This document shows positions 1 to 8,556 of a stretch of DNA of 48,692 bases, piece by piece. The stretch spans positions 1 to 48,692 of the forward strand of contig CALHXF010000016.1 in assembly GCA_938040095.1 (NCBI GenBank). Direction: 5' to 3'. This DNA is from an uncultured Caulobacterales bacterium (GTDB taxonomy: Bacteria; Pseudomonadota; Alphaproteobacteria; Caulobacterales; Maricaulaceae). A program made the position numbers and the translations under genes. The notes below the pieces were generated by a model. It did no database searches. It was not told the origin of the DNA and saw only the letters and a list, made by a program, of their open reading frames with translations. Position 1 is the stretch's first letter. Every line of letters begins with the position of its first letter.

Positions 1-2
1 TG

Positions 3-545
3 CCGCCTAGTGGATTTGGCGGAAGGCCAATTAAGTTTGACGCGGGCATACTTATGGAACAATCTGACTTGAAAATCTCAGCTTTTGTGGTTGACCATGA
101 ACCCGTCTCGCCTTCATTCGGTTACCGTTTTGATTATAAAGGCCGCTCCGTCGTCATTACAGGAGATACGGCTTATACTGATGACTTAGCCAGCCACGCC
201 AAAGATACAGATATTCTCATCTCCGAAGCTTTAAACCCAGAAATGGTCGGCGTCATTGAAAGCGCGGCAAGGGACACGGGAAATAATCGCATCGGTAAAA
301 TAATGTACGATATTCCCGACTATCACATCACTCCCGTTCAGGCGGCAGAAGTTGCGCAAGATGCAAATGCAGGCCTATTAGTCTACACCCATATCGTACC
401 AGCACTGCCAACATCTTATTTGAATGCAGCCTTTGCCAAAGGCGCAGCGGATAAATTTTCTGGAGACATCATTGTAGGCCAAGATGGAATGATGTTTTCT
501 CTTCCGCCTCAATCAGACGACATTGCGCGACGACAATTAAAGTAA
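3..545 (+). CDS. MBL-fold metallo-hydrolase, C-terminal part (5' end outside window)
   Basis: The frame is open to the left edge of the window, reading PPSGFGGRPIKFDAG before the first internal Met at 54, so this is the 3' part of a longer gene. It matches the second half of ribonuclease Z/beta-lactamase-fold hydrolases: a strand-loop with GDTAYTDDL (the Asp is the bridging metal ligand of the fold) and a late YTHIVP segment carrying the last metal-binding His. The HxHxDH motif expected in the N-terminal half lies outside the window. Substrate unknown; the family includes tRNase Z, phosphodiesterases and lactonases, and nothing here decides between them. The gene converges on smpB with 170 bases between them and no convincing terminator. 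Confidence 0.8.
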   Translation, partial: PPSGFGGRPIKFDAGILMEQSDLKISAFVVDHEPVSPSFGYRFDYKGRSVVITGDTAYTDDLASHAKDTDILISEALNPEMVGVIESAARDTGNNRIGKIMYDIPDYHITPVQAAEVAQDANAGLLVYTHIVPALPTSYLNAAFAKGAADKFSGDIIVGQDGMMFSLPPQSDDIARRQLK

Positions 546-715
546 TCAACGCCTTATGAACGCTCTGATAAAGTCTACTTTCCGGAAGTTAGCGTGATTA
601 TCAAGCGGCCTTCTTTGGGCGTTTTAAGACCCTGAGCGAATGTCCGCCACATACCTCAAAGCAGAGACTGACGAGAAGAACGGTTTAGTAAAAATTCATT
701 TATAATCGCTCGTAC

Positions 716-1210
716 CTAGCCCTTCTCGCGCATCAGGCGAGATTTTTGCTTTTGCCAATCGCGGTTTTTCTCGGTTTGGCGCTTGTCGTAATTCTGCTTA
801 CCTGTCGCTGTCGCGATCAACAGCTTCGCTTTACCCTTTTCGTTGAAATACATTTTCAACGCGACAATCGTGCGGCCCTTGCGCTGAGTTTCCCCCAGTA
901 ACGTATTGATTTGCTTGCGCTTAAGCAGCAATTTACGTGGACGCGTCGGCAGGTGATTAAACTGGCTGGCGGGGGCGTAAATTGGGATATTTGCGTTTAC
1001 GAGCCACGCTTCATTATTCTCAATTGAGACATAGCTTTCGGCGATATTACCGCGACCTTCGCGCAGGGCTTTGACCTCTGTCCCGACCAGCATGATGCCA
1101 GCCTCCATCGTGTCCTCAACCGCATAATCATAACGCGCTTTGCGGTTTTCCGCGAGGACCTGATCGTGGACCCCTGCCTTCTTTTTTCTGCCGCCGGCTG
1201 CGCTGGACAT
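716..1210 (-). CDS. smpB: SsrA-binding protein SmpB
   Basis: SmpB binds tmRNA and brings it to ribosomes stalled on mRNAs without a stop codon. The 164 aa fit the family (150-160). After a basic N-terminal extension the conserved core reads ENRKARYDY, then [10 protein letters not shown] and IPIYAPAS, and the basic C-terminal tail ([14 protein letters not shown]) is the part that folds into the mRNA channel in known structures. The ATG lies one base after the dapA stop, so the two genes should be cotranscribed. The tmRNA gene (ssrA) is not in this window. Confidence 0.97.
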   Translation of the reverse strand: MSSAAGGRKKKAGVHDQVLAENRKARYDYAVEDTMEAGIMLVGTEVKALREGRGNIAESYVSIENNEAWLVNANIPIYAPASQFNHLPTRPRKLLLKRKQINTLLGETQRKGRTIVALKMYFNEKGKAKLLIATATGKQNYDKRQTEKNRDWQKQKSRLMREKG

Positions 1211-1211
1211 C

Positions 1212-2087
1212 TTAGTAGGTCACGCCCGCTTGAGCCATGGCAGCTTTGACGATATCTTTCGTGGACTCACGGCAGAGCGTAATCGGCAGACGGACATCTG
1301 GCTGCATTTTCCCCATCAGAGACAAAGCATATTTTGCAGGCCCCGGGCTTGGGTCAACAAACAAGTCTTTATGCAAACGATCCAATTTCGCATTCATCAC
1401 GCGAGCGGCCGCAAAATCGCCTGCCAATAACGCATTATGAAAATCTGCATAAGCTATCGGCGCAATATTCGATCCCACAGAAATCGTCCCCATCCCGCCA
1501 TGCGCGCTATGGCCCAATGAGGTTGGATCATCGCCAGACAGTTGAATGAAGTCTTCGCCGCAGCGCACGGTCAAACCCGCCACCCTCGCAATATCACCCG
1601 TCGCGTCTTTACAACCAATGACGGTTGGAAGTTTGGACAAGCGTTCCATCGTGTCCTGTTCAATATCAACAATACTGCGCCCTGGGATATTATATACCAC
1701 AATTGGAATATCTACAGCTTCGGAAATCGCTTTGAAATGCTGGAAAATGCCTTCTTGCGAGGGCTTGTTGTAATAGGGCGTCACGACCAATGCCGCGTCC
1801 GCACCCATAGCTTTGGCATGCTGGGCATATTTGATCGACACGCGGGTTTCATTTGACCCAGCACCCGCGATTACAGGCACTCGGCCATTGGCAACTTCGG
1901 CGGTCAGGCGAATAACACGCTGATGTTCTTCATCCGTCAGCGTCGCGCTCTCACCCGTCGTTCCGCATGGCACGAGGCCGTGGATACCTGAGGCAATCTG
2001 CCATTCGACGAAATCCTGAAAGGCTTGCTCATCAATCTTGTCATCTTTGAACGGCGTGACGAGTGCTGTAATTGACCCTTTTATCAT
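1212..2087 (-). CDS. dapA: 4-hydroxy-tetrahydrodipicolinate synthase DapA
   Basis: Condenses pyruvate with aspartate semialdehyde, the first step specific to lysine and diaminopimelate synthesis. The 291 aa match the usual length. Visible residues are the GTTGES motif at 42-47, Tyr132 within VVYNIPGR, and the Schiff-base Lys160 in GCKDATGD. The gene starts at ATG 2087, is divergent from the lytic transglycosylase, and heads a pair with smpB. Both divergent genes serve the cell wall, which may be why they share the 119-base intergenic region. Confidence 0.97.
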   Translation of the reverse strand: MIKGSITALVTPFKDDKIDEQAFQDFVEWQIASGIHGLVPCGTTGESATLTDEEHQRVIRLTAEVANGRVPVIAGAGSNETRVSIKYAQHAKAMGADAALVVTPYYNKPSQEGIFQHFKAISEAVDIPIVVYNIPGRSIVDIEQDTMERLSKLPTVIGCKDATGDIARVAGLTVRCGEDFIQLSGDDPTSLGHSAHGGMGTISVGSNIAPIAYADFHNALLAGDFAAARVMNAKLDRLHKDLFVDPSPGPAKYALSLMGKMQPDVRLPITLCRESTKDIVKAAMAQAGVTY

Positions 2088-2206
2088 GTTTGTCTTTCGC
2101 GATGCGGTTGTATAGGCCTGTGGAATATCGTCGCCTGATAGCGTCGATTTGGACTCGGGTTCAAGATATGGTTTAGGCCAGTCACACCTCTTTTGGAAGA
2201 ATGTCT

Positions 2207-4276
2207 ATGTGGGACAGCAGTAAAGTCGCAAAGCGTCAAAAATTTGGCCTAAAAACGGCTATATTGGCGTTATTTTGCGTGTTCGCCGTGACATCAACCA
2301 GTTTCGCGGCTGCGCCCACGCCGCGCCTCAAGCCCACACCGCCGCCAATGTCGGCGTTTTTGAGCGAACCAGACGCCAAAATATTCCGAAAAGGCATCAG
2401 CGCCGTAAAAGCGGGCCGCTGGAGCGAAGTTGAGCGCTTAATTCTACGGGTGAATGACCCAGTCGCAAAAGACACACTAAAGTGGTTGCGCGCCACACGC
2501 GATCGCAAGGCCCCGATTAAAACCCTCACCTATGTTCATAAAAATATGTCCGACTGGCCGCGCATGACGACTGTGCGTGCCGAAGCCGAGCGCCGTATGT
2601 TCGATGAAGATTGGACGAGTCAGAAAACGCTGAATTGGTTTGCGGGTGTTGAACCTGTGTCTGGTGAAGGTCGCGCCGCCCTCGCCCGTGCTTATTTCGC
2701 CAGTGGTGATACTTTCAACGGTGAAAAATACCTGCGTCTGTCATGGCGCGAAAGCAAGCTGACCAGAGATCGACAGAAGAAAATATTTGGACGCTACAAG
2801 AAAGTTCTAACAAAGGCTGACAATGCCGCCCGAGCTGACCACCTCATTTGGTCTGGGACGCGTCATTACGAGAATGCCCGCGCGCTTCTTCCTCATATGG
2901 GTCGCACCGATCGACGCCTGATGACGGCACGGATGAAACTGCATCAAAATAAATCGGGTATGGACGCGGCCTTACGCCTTGTCCCTGATGATAAGCTCTC
3001 TGACCCAGGGCTACTCTATGAACGCGCCCGCTGGCGTCGAAGGAAGAAGACTAAAGAATACGCCTTGCCGATTTACATGGCCGCACGAACTGCGCCGGTT
3101 TCAGACATCGGTAAGACCGCTGTCTGGCGCGAAAAGAAACTCATGACCTATTGGGCGATTTCCGAGAAGAAAATGAAGGAAGCCTATCAACTCACCCTTC
3201 ATCACGGCATGGAACGCGGCAATGGATTTGCGGAAGCTGAATTTCTTGGCGGGTGGTTGGCCCTTACAGAAATGAATGAACCTGATCGGGCGTTGCGGCA
3301 TTTCACCCGTTTGCGAGACGGTGTCGGGTCTCCAATTTCGCTCTCGCGCGCGCATTATTGGATTGGGCGTTCCCATGAAGCCCTGCAAGACGGGCAACAG
3401 GACCACCATTACCGTCAAGCCGCGCAGTATCCGAACACCTATTACGGTATGTTGGCGGGCCTCGAAGTTGACGGGGCGTCGCATCTGATCTCATTGCCGC
3501 AAGAATACACCGCGCCAGAAGATAACGCCGCATTTGCAGCGGATAATCGTGTGCGGGCGTTGCATTTATTGGGTGAAGCGGGCGAGCAGCGGTACTTTTC
3601 GCAAATTGCCTTTCATTTGGATGATAAGGTCGACAGCCTTTCTAAGCTCTCGCTTCTAGCGAAATTATCGGCGGATTATGGGTTCATGCGGCCCTCATTG
3701 CGGGCGGCGAAACAAGCTGGGCGCTTCAAATCTATGTTGACCGAGAGTGGCTACCCCACGGTTTCTGCAATTGATTCGCTCTCTAAGGATGAATTTGAGC
3801 ATGCGTTTGTCTATGCGATTGCGCGTCAAGAAAGCGAATTCGCGACAAATGCTGTCAGCTCTGCAAAGGCTTACGGCATGATGCAGATGATCAATGCAAC
3901 GGCGAAAGCAACTGCGCGGAAGCATCGGGTTCCCTATGATGTGAACCGTCTGGCGTCAGATGGGGATTACGCGGCCAAAATGGGCGCGCTGCATTTGAAC
4001 GACCTTTTGGATAAGTGGGACGGTTCCTATGTTTTGGCTGCTGTCAGTTATAATGCGGGCCCTACCCGCGCGTCCCGCTGGATCGAGAAATATGGCGATC
4101 CTCGCACAGGTGAAATCGACGCGATTGATTGGGTAGAGAAAATCCCCTTCTCCGAAACGCGGAACTACGTCATGCGTGTGTTAGAAAATATGCAAGTTTA
4201 CCGTGCGCGCCTGAATAACAATTATACGCAAAACCAATTGGAACGTGATCTGAGAACAGGTCAGCAAGCGTTCTAG
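2207..4276 (+). CDS. Soluble lytic murein transglycosylase (Slt70-like)
   Basis: Periplasmic muramidase that cleaves peptidoglycan to 1,6-anhydromuropeptides. A hydrophobic signal peptide (TAILALFCVFAVTSTSFAA) is followed by Pro-rich sequence, a long alpha-helical region typical of the Slt superhelix, and a C-terminal SLT domain. The catalytic Glu is in RQESEF (about residue 542), followed by AYGMMQM and VSYNAGP, the classic SLT motifs. Two ATGs six bases apart compete. GGAAGA at 2195-2200 touches the first (2201) but sits about 7 bases from the second (2207), so I chose 2207. It is divergent from dapA. The C-terminal half is much better conserved than the N-terminal half. Confidence 0.93.
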   Translation: MWDSSKVAKRQKFGLKTAILALFCVFAVTSTSFAAAPTPRLKPTPPPMSAFLSEPDAKIFRKGISAVKAGRWSEVERLILRVNDPVAKDTLKWLRATRDRKAPIKTLTYVHKNMSDWPRMTTVRAEAERRMFDEDWTSQKTLNWFAGVEPVSGEGRAALARAYFASGDTFNGEKYLRLSWRESKLTRDRQKKIFGRYKKVLTKADNAARADHLIWSGTRHYENARALLPHMGRTDRRLMTARMKLHQNKSGMDAALRLVPDDKLSDPGLLYERARWRRRKKTKEYALPIYMAARTAPVSDIGKTAVWREKKLMTYWAISEKKMKEAYQLTLHHGMERGNGFAEAEFLGGWLALTEMNEPDRALRHFTRLRDGVGSPISLSRAHYWIGRSHEALQDGQQDHHYRQAAQYPNTYYGMLAGLEVDGASHLISLPQEYTAPEDNAAFAADNRVRALHLLGEAGEQRYFSQIAFHLDDKVDSLSKLSLLAKLSADYGFMRPSLRAAKQAGRFKSMLTESGYPTVSAIDSLSKDEFEHAFVYAIARQESEFATNAVSSAKAYGMMQMINATAKATARKHRVPYDVNRLASDGDYAAKMGALHLNDLLDKWDGSYVLAAVSYNAGPTRASRWIEKYGDPRTGEIDAIDWVEKIPFSETRNYVMRVLENMQVYRARLNNNYTQNQLERDLRTGQQAF

Positions 4277-4327
4277 TTTTCTGCAATAGCGACGCAATAT
4301 CACCTTGACCTAAGCGCAGGTTCCGTA

Positions 4328-4347
4328 TTTGTTCCACGTGGAACAAA
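4328..4347. other. parS: Candidate parS (ParB-binding centromere-like site)
   Basis: A perfect 20-bp palindrome whose 16-bp core is TGTTCCACGTGGAACA (4330-4345). The parS consensus recognised by chromosomal ParB across bacteria is TGTTTCACGTGAAACA, and C/G at the fifth and twelfth positions is a known variant (Bacillus parS has one such arm). The site lies in the 115-base gap before the FAN1-exonuclease gene. parS sites cluster near the replication origin, so this places the window, tentatively, in the origin-proximal part of the chromosome. No parA, parB, gidA or dnaA is in the window. The alternative is a repressor operator, because the palindrome sits where a promoter for the next gene could be. 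Confidence 0.75.
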
Positions 4348-4391
4348 GGACATATTGTGTATTCTGTGGGTAAATTCAAAAGCGTTAACGC

Positions 4392-6599
4392 ATGTCAGGC
4401 TTAGCTAGCCAAGGACACATCCGGGCGGAACGACGACGGTTCCTTCGGGCAAAAGCTGGGCAAGCGTGGACGGTGCGTGATCTGCCGCAGTATTACTACC
4501 ATCGGAATTTTTCTGAAATCATTGAAAATGTTGAGTCAGAATTGCTGACTTTGCTAGATGAAAAAGATGCAGATTTTATCCAAAGTTTCAACGCTCTCCC
4601 TTTCGGATCGCAATGTGCATATGTTCGTTTAGCAGGGCGTAAAGGTCGGGTTTTTCACACGGATAAATTTAATTATCCTGAGATTGAAAACATCTCGTCT
4701 CAATATCAAAATCTGACAGAAATTGGATTTGCGTCGACCGTAACACAGCCCGATTTCAGGGATTATCTTCTGAGTCTTTCAAAGGTCGATTTGACAGAAC
4801 TGCTCTCAGAACATGTCTGTAAAACCCTCTATAAGAAGTCCTGGAAGAAAGAAGTTCTGGTAGACATTGCTCAGACTGAAGTAGATTTCTCAAGTTTGAC
4901 TCTGCCTCAAACTATTGTTGTGCAAGGTAGAATAGAAACCCTAAACTACCTGCTATATCTATATTCGGGGCGTATCGAAGACAGTCTCCAAAACCTTACA
5001 CTTCGCGATCTTGGCCTCGTTAAAATGTCAAAATCCGAACAACAATACGGTGCGCGTTTCGAGACACTAGAGGCGGCAAAAACCGCCTGGTTTTACGCGC
5101 GCGAGCTGCACAGTTTTTACCGCGATGACCATGATGACATCCAACATCTCATGTCAGAATTTGAGACTTGGCCAAAACCGCTTTGCACGCAAAGCGCAGG
5201 AGATCGCGATAAGCTCATACAGAAACTGGGCGGCGTATTAGAACGCAAGGGTGACATCCAAGCTGCATTAGAGTGTTACAAACACTCTGACTCGCCGCGA
5301 TGTAATGAACGGGTTGTGCGTCTTAAATATAAGCTCGGGTCGAAAGACTGGGTTCAAACGCGGCTTGAGGGCATGATTGAGAATCCAACTTCGGATGATG
5401 AACATGCCTTTGCTCAGGATTTTTACGCTAGAAAATATAAGAAGAAACGCACGTCAATCATAACGGATATATTGCGTGAATCCGAAACGTTGACCCTAGA
5501 CGAAGCCTTTCGGAACCAAGCCGAACACGCCGCTGCGGAACATTTTAAGGCTGCAGGGCACACCTGTTTTCGGGCTGAGAACACGCCGTGGAAAAACCTA
5601 TTCGGCTTGATGTTTTGGAACCAAATTTTTCCCGAAAACATCACGCGACGAACCCCTAAGACACTCAATGATCCAGATTTTTACACTGATAATCAAACCG
5701 CGATTGAGGCAAAATTACGCGATTTGGACACCCCTCATCTCGTGATGATACATCTCCTCAAAACACTAACGGCTCACTATGGAAAGCCACAATCTATTGT
5801 GAAATGGAGATCAAAATCACTGGATCGCGTTCAAGCCCTGATTGAAAACTCTCCAAAAGGTTCAGTGGCTTATATGCTTCGGCTCATGGCGCGGGATTGG
5901 AAATACATGAAAGACGGATTTCCAGACCTGCTCATGATTAAAGACGGAGCCTGCCGACTGATCGAAGTCAAAGCGACCGGTGATGTGATCCGACGCAACC
6001 AATTGACACGGCTTCGACAACTCCGCGCGGCAGGATACCGCGCCGATGTTGTCCGCGTAGAATGGACAGTCGATGCCAATCAAACCTATGTCGTCGTCGA
6101 CGTTGAAACGACAGGTGGCAAACCTGGCCTTCACCGCGTCACTGAAATTGGGGCCGTGAAAGTCAAAGGCGGAAAAGTCATCGATGAATGGTCATCCCTC
6201 ATCAACCCGCAACGCTCTATTCCGCCAAACATCACACGCATCACGGGCATCACACATGAGATGGTCGCAAACGCCCCTATTTTCGCGGAGGTAGCTGAGA
6301 GTTTCGCGACCTTCATGGGGGATGCTATTTTTGCCGCGCATAATGTAAATTTCGATTACGGCTTCATCAGCGCAGAATTCCAAATGATCGACCAGCATTT
6401 CAGACATCCAAAGATTTGCACCTGCGCATCCATGCGTAAACTCTACCCCGGACATCCATCCTATTCCCTCAAAACCCTTTGTCGAGACTTTCACATCGAG
6501 CTAAAAAGCCATCATCGCGCGCTCTGTGATGCAAAGGCCGCAGCAGAACTTTTGTTCCTCGTGAATGAAAAACGAATCGAAGACGCTTTAGAAGACTAA
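4392..6599 (+). CDS. FAN1-type VRR-NUC nuclease fused to a DnaQ-like DEDDh 3'-5' exonuclease
   Basis: 735 aa in two clear parts. Residues 1 to about 550 resemble bacterial FAN1, a structure-specific nuclease for interstrand-crosslink repair. A helical, TPR-like middle (KLGGVLERKGDIQAALECYKHS) leads to ENTPWKNLFGLMFW, the segment holding the first FAN1 acidic ligand, and then the VRR-NUC core with PD (Asp512) and EVK (Glu525, Lys527). Residues 565-730 form a complete DEDDh exonuclease: DVETTG (Asp570, Glu572), HNVNFD (Asp655) and HHRALCD (His708, Asp713). All catalytic residues are present, so both domains look active. The gene stands alone, with crtE 102 bases downstream. The fold assignments are strong. 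The fused function (nicking, then 3'-5' trimming) is inference. Confidence 0.88.
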   Translation: MSGLASQGHIRAERRRFLRAKAGQAWTVRDLPQYYYHRNFSEIIENVESELLTLLDEKDADFIQSFNALPFGSQCAYVRLAGRKGRVFHTDKFNYPEIENISSQYQNLTEIGFASTVTQPDFRDYLLSLSKVDLTELLSEHVCKTLYKKSWKKEVLVDIAQTEVDFSSLTLPQTIVVQGRIETLNYLLYLYSGRIEDSLQNLTLRDLGLVKMSKSEQQYGARFETLEAAKTAWFYARELHSFYRDDHDDIQHLMSEFETWPKPLCTQSAGDRDKLIQKLGGVLERKGDIQAALECYKHSDSPRCNERVVRLKYKLGSKDWVQTRLEGMIENPTSDDEHAFAQDFYARKYKKKRTSIITDILRESETLTLDEAFRNQAEHAAAEHFKAAGHTCFRAENTPWKNLFGLMFWNQIFPENITRRTPKTLNDPDFYTDNQTAIEAKLRDLDTPHLVMIHLLKTLTAHYGKPQSIVKWRSKSLDRVQALIENSPKGSVAYMLRLMARDWKYMKDGFPDLLMIKDGACRLIEVKATGDVIRRNQLTRLRQLRAAGYRADVVRVEWTVDANQTYVVVDVETTGGKPGLHRVTEIGAVKVKGGKVIDEWSSLINPQRSIPPNITRITGITHEMVANAPIFAEVAESFATFMGDAIFAAHNVNFDYGFISAEFQMIDQHFRHPKICTCASMRKLYPGHPSYSLKTLCRDFHIELKSHHRALCDAKAAAELLFLVNEKRIEDALED

Positions 6600-6626
6600 G
6601 CTCCTGAGAATTTAGCACCTGAGGGA

Positions 6627-6692
6627 TTAGAGTAAGACGAGGCTTTTACCTCGCACCCGCCTGTGCCAAACACGGCACGACTCTTACTTTAG
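6627..6692 (+). promoter_or_regulatory. Structured leader before crtE (possible three-helix junction covering the ribosome-binding site)
   Basis: Between the exonuclease stop and the crtE start three helices can form. The outer one pairs AGTAAGA (6631-6637) with TCTTACT (6682-6688) and extends outward by G-U and A-U pairs into AG of the AGGA ribosome-binding site (6691-6694). Inside it lie two perfect 5-bp hairpins, CGAGG/CCTCG (6638-6653) and GTGCC/GGCAC (6663-6678). It is not followed by a T-run, so it is not a standard terminator. It could control translation of the crt operon. It matches no riboswitch class I recognise, and chance pairing has not been excluded. Confidence 0.4.
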
Positions 6693-6701
6693 GACCACAC
6701 C

Positions 6702-7616
6702 TTGGCAATTCCACTCACAGCGACAGATGTGCCGTCACGGATAAAGACCATGCGAGGTCTGATCGGAAGCCGCCTGTCGGATATCGTGCCGTCTGAAACA
6801 ACATGGCCAGCCCGCTTGCATGAGGCCCAACGTCACGCACTCCTCTCTCCTGGGAAACGCTTCCGTCCTTTATTATGCGCCTTTATCGCGCAAGGCGGCG
6901 GCGTGCGCGATGGTGCTGAATTGGACGCGGCGATTTCAACAGGGTGTGTGGCAGAAATGGTTCATGCCGCCTCGCTAATATTGGATGACTTGCCCTGCAT
7001 GGACGACGCAGATTTACGCCGCAACCAACCCACAACACATATCGCTTTTGACGAAAGCACAGCCATCCTGTCTGCGACGGCTCTCCTGAACCGGGCTTTT
7101 GGCGTGCTATCCCGTTTGAATCAGGTCCCAGCGGACCGCCGTATTGAGATGATCGATTTGCTATCTTACGCGGTCGGATCAAAAGGCTTGATTGCGGGTC
7201 AAATGGCGGACTTAGCCAATACTGATCAAGGTGCGACAATTGCTGAAATCGAACGCCTCAATACACTCAAAACAGGCGCGCTCTTTGATTTCAGCGTCGA
7301 GTCAGCCGCAATTTTGGCGGGTATGCGGGCTTCGCAACGTTCCGCTCTAAAAGACTTCTCCTACCATCTGGGTCTCGCGTTTCAGCTATTGGACGATGTC
7401 AAAGACGTCGTTATGAATGACGTTCAGGCTGAAAAATCGGTCAATCGAGACATCGGGAAAGCGACCATATTAGCGCTCGCAGGATCGGAAGCGTCAAAGC
7501 GTAAACTCCAAGATTACCTCGATAGCGCCATGGCCGCTCTTCAGCGCGCAGAGCTTTCAAACCTCGATATGCTCTCAGCAATTATGGATCATCAGTTTGC
7601 CTTTCTCCGCACCTGA
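6702..7616 (+). CDS. crtE: Geranylgeranyl diphosphate synthase CrtE (polyprenyl synthase)
   Basis: Makes the C20 precursor for carotenoids from isopentenyl diphosphate. 304 aa with both aspartate-rich motifs: DDLPCMD at 95-101 and DDVKD at 231-235. The surroundings of the first motif (VHAASLILDDLPCMDDA, then LRRNQPTTH) closely match CrtE of carotenoid clusters, with small residues where farnesyl diphosphate synthases carry a Tyr upstream of the first Asp. Start TTG at 6702 has AGGA at 6691-6694. It opens an operon with the ABC transporter, crtW and crtZ. It overlaps the next gene by 20 bases. IspA-like farnesyl synthesis is the main alternative. Confidence 0.85.
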   Translation: MAIPLTATDVPSRIKTMRGLIGSRLSDIVPSETTWPARLHEAQRHALLSPGKRFRPLLCAFIAQGGGVRDGAELDAAISTGCVAEMVHAASLILDDLPCMDDADLRRNQPTTHIAFDESTAILSATALLNRAFGVLSRLNQVPADRRIEMIDLLSYAVGSKGLIAGQMADLANTDQGATIAEIERLNTLKTGALFDFSVESAAILAGMRASQRSALKDFSYHLGLAFQLLDDVKDVVMNDVQAEKSVNRDIGKATILALAGSEASKRKLQDYLDSAMAALQRAELSNLDMLSAIMDHQFAFLRT

Positions 7617-8556
7617 AGAAGCCCTGAAAGACCTCGTCCTCAATGCCGATGATGTAACCGTCAGCTACGGTAAGCATAAGGCACTGGACAGTCTTAGCCT
7701 GGAGGTCAGAGAGGGCGAACTTGTCGGAATTATTGGCCCGAATGGCGCAGGTAAAACAAGCTTTATCAAGGCCCTATGCGGACGAACACAAGTAAAAGGG
7801 AAGCTGAACATTGCGGGAACGGTCCTTCGCCGTGGAACGGACCGCAGGCAACATATCGCCCTCGTCCCGCAGGATATTGGCCTATATCCGCACCTCACGG
7901 CCGAAGAAAACTTAACCGTGATTGGGCGACTTTTGGGATTGAAAGACAAAGCCGCCGTCACCCAAGCCTTAGACACCGTTGAAATGACGGAACACGCAAA
8001 AACCCGCGTTTCAGATATGTCAGGGGGGATGAAACGACGTATCAATGTTGCGGCAGCTATCATGACGGGACCTAAATTAGTCATTTTTGACGAACCCACG
8101 GCGGGTGTTGACGCCCCAGCTCGGGACACGGTTCATCGACTCGCGCGTACGCTCGCCGATCAGGGGAAAGCCGTCATTTTAATCACCCATGAATTAGAAC
8201 AAGCCGAAGCCCTTTGTGATAAAATCCTTGTGCTTTGCAAAGGTAAACGTTTGGCCTTCGAACCGCCTGCTCGACTGTTGGAACGAAGTTTTGAGAACCA
8301 ACGTGAAATTATGGTGAGATATGCGAAACCACCGAAACCCGATGTCTTGAATGCCATGTCACCGTTCGCGTTCAAGCAAGGCGAGCTGCCGACAATTTGG
8401 GTCGCCATGACCAAGGCGAATGAAGTGAGCTTTGTGTCTGCGTTCCTAACCGCCTTACAAGGACAAGATGATTTGGTCCGAGAAATCAGTGTGCGACGGC
8501 CCGGATTAACAGCCCTCATGCACCGTGTTGAGAAAACAGGGCGGATTGCGGCATGA
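7597..8556 (+). CDS. ABC-2 type exporter, ATP-binding subunit
   Basis: 319 aa. Walker A GPNGAGKT (47-54), Q-loop Gln92, signature MSGGM (141-145), Walker B LVIFDEP (161-167) and switch His198 are all present, followed by a 100-residue C-terminal extension common in DrrA/CcmA-type exporters. The only early start in frame is TTG at 7597, inside the 3' end of crtE, so it is probably translated by coupling. It overlaps the permease gene by 4 bases (ATGA). The position between crtE and crtW suggests a role linked to pigment or isoprenoid lipids, but the substrate cannot be read from sequence. Confidence 0.88.
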   Translation: MPFSAPEEALKDLVLNADDVTVSYGKHKALDSLSLEVREGELVGIIGPNGAGKTSFIKALCGRTQVKGKLNIAGTVLRRGTDRRQHIALVPQDIGLYPHLTAEENLTVIGRLLGLKDKAAVTQALDTVEMTEHAKTRVSDMSGGMKRRINVAAAIMTGPKLVIFDEPTAGVDAPARDTVHRLARTLADQGKAVILITHELEQAEALCDKILVLCKGKRLAFEPPARLLERSFENQREIMVRYAKPPKPDVLNAMSPFAFKQGELPTIWVAMTKANEVSFVSAFLTALQGQDDLVREISVRRPGLTALMHRVEKTGRIAA

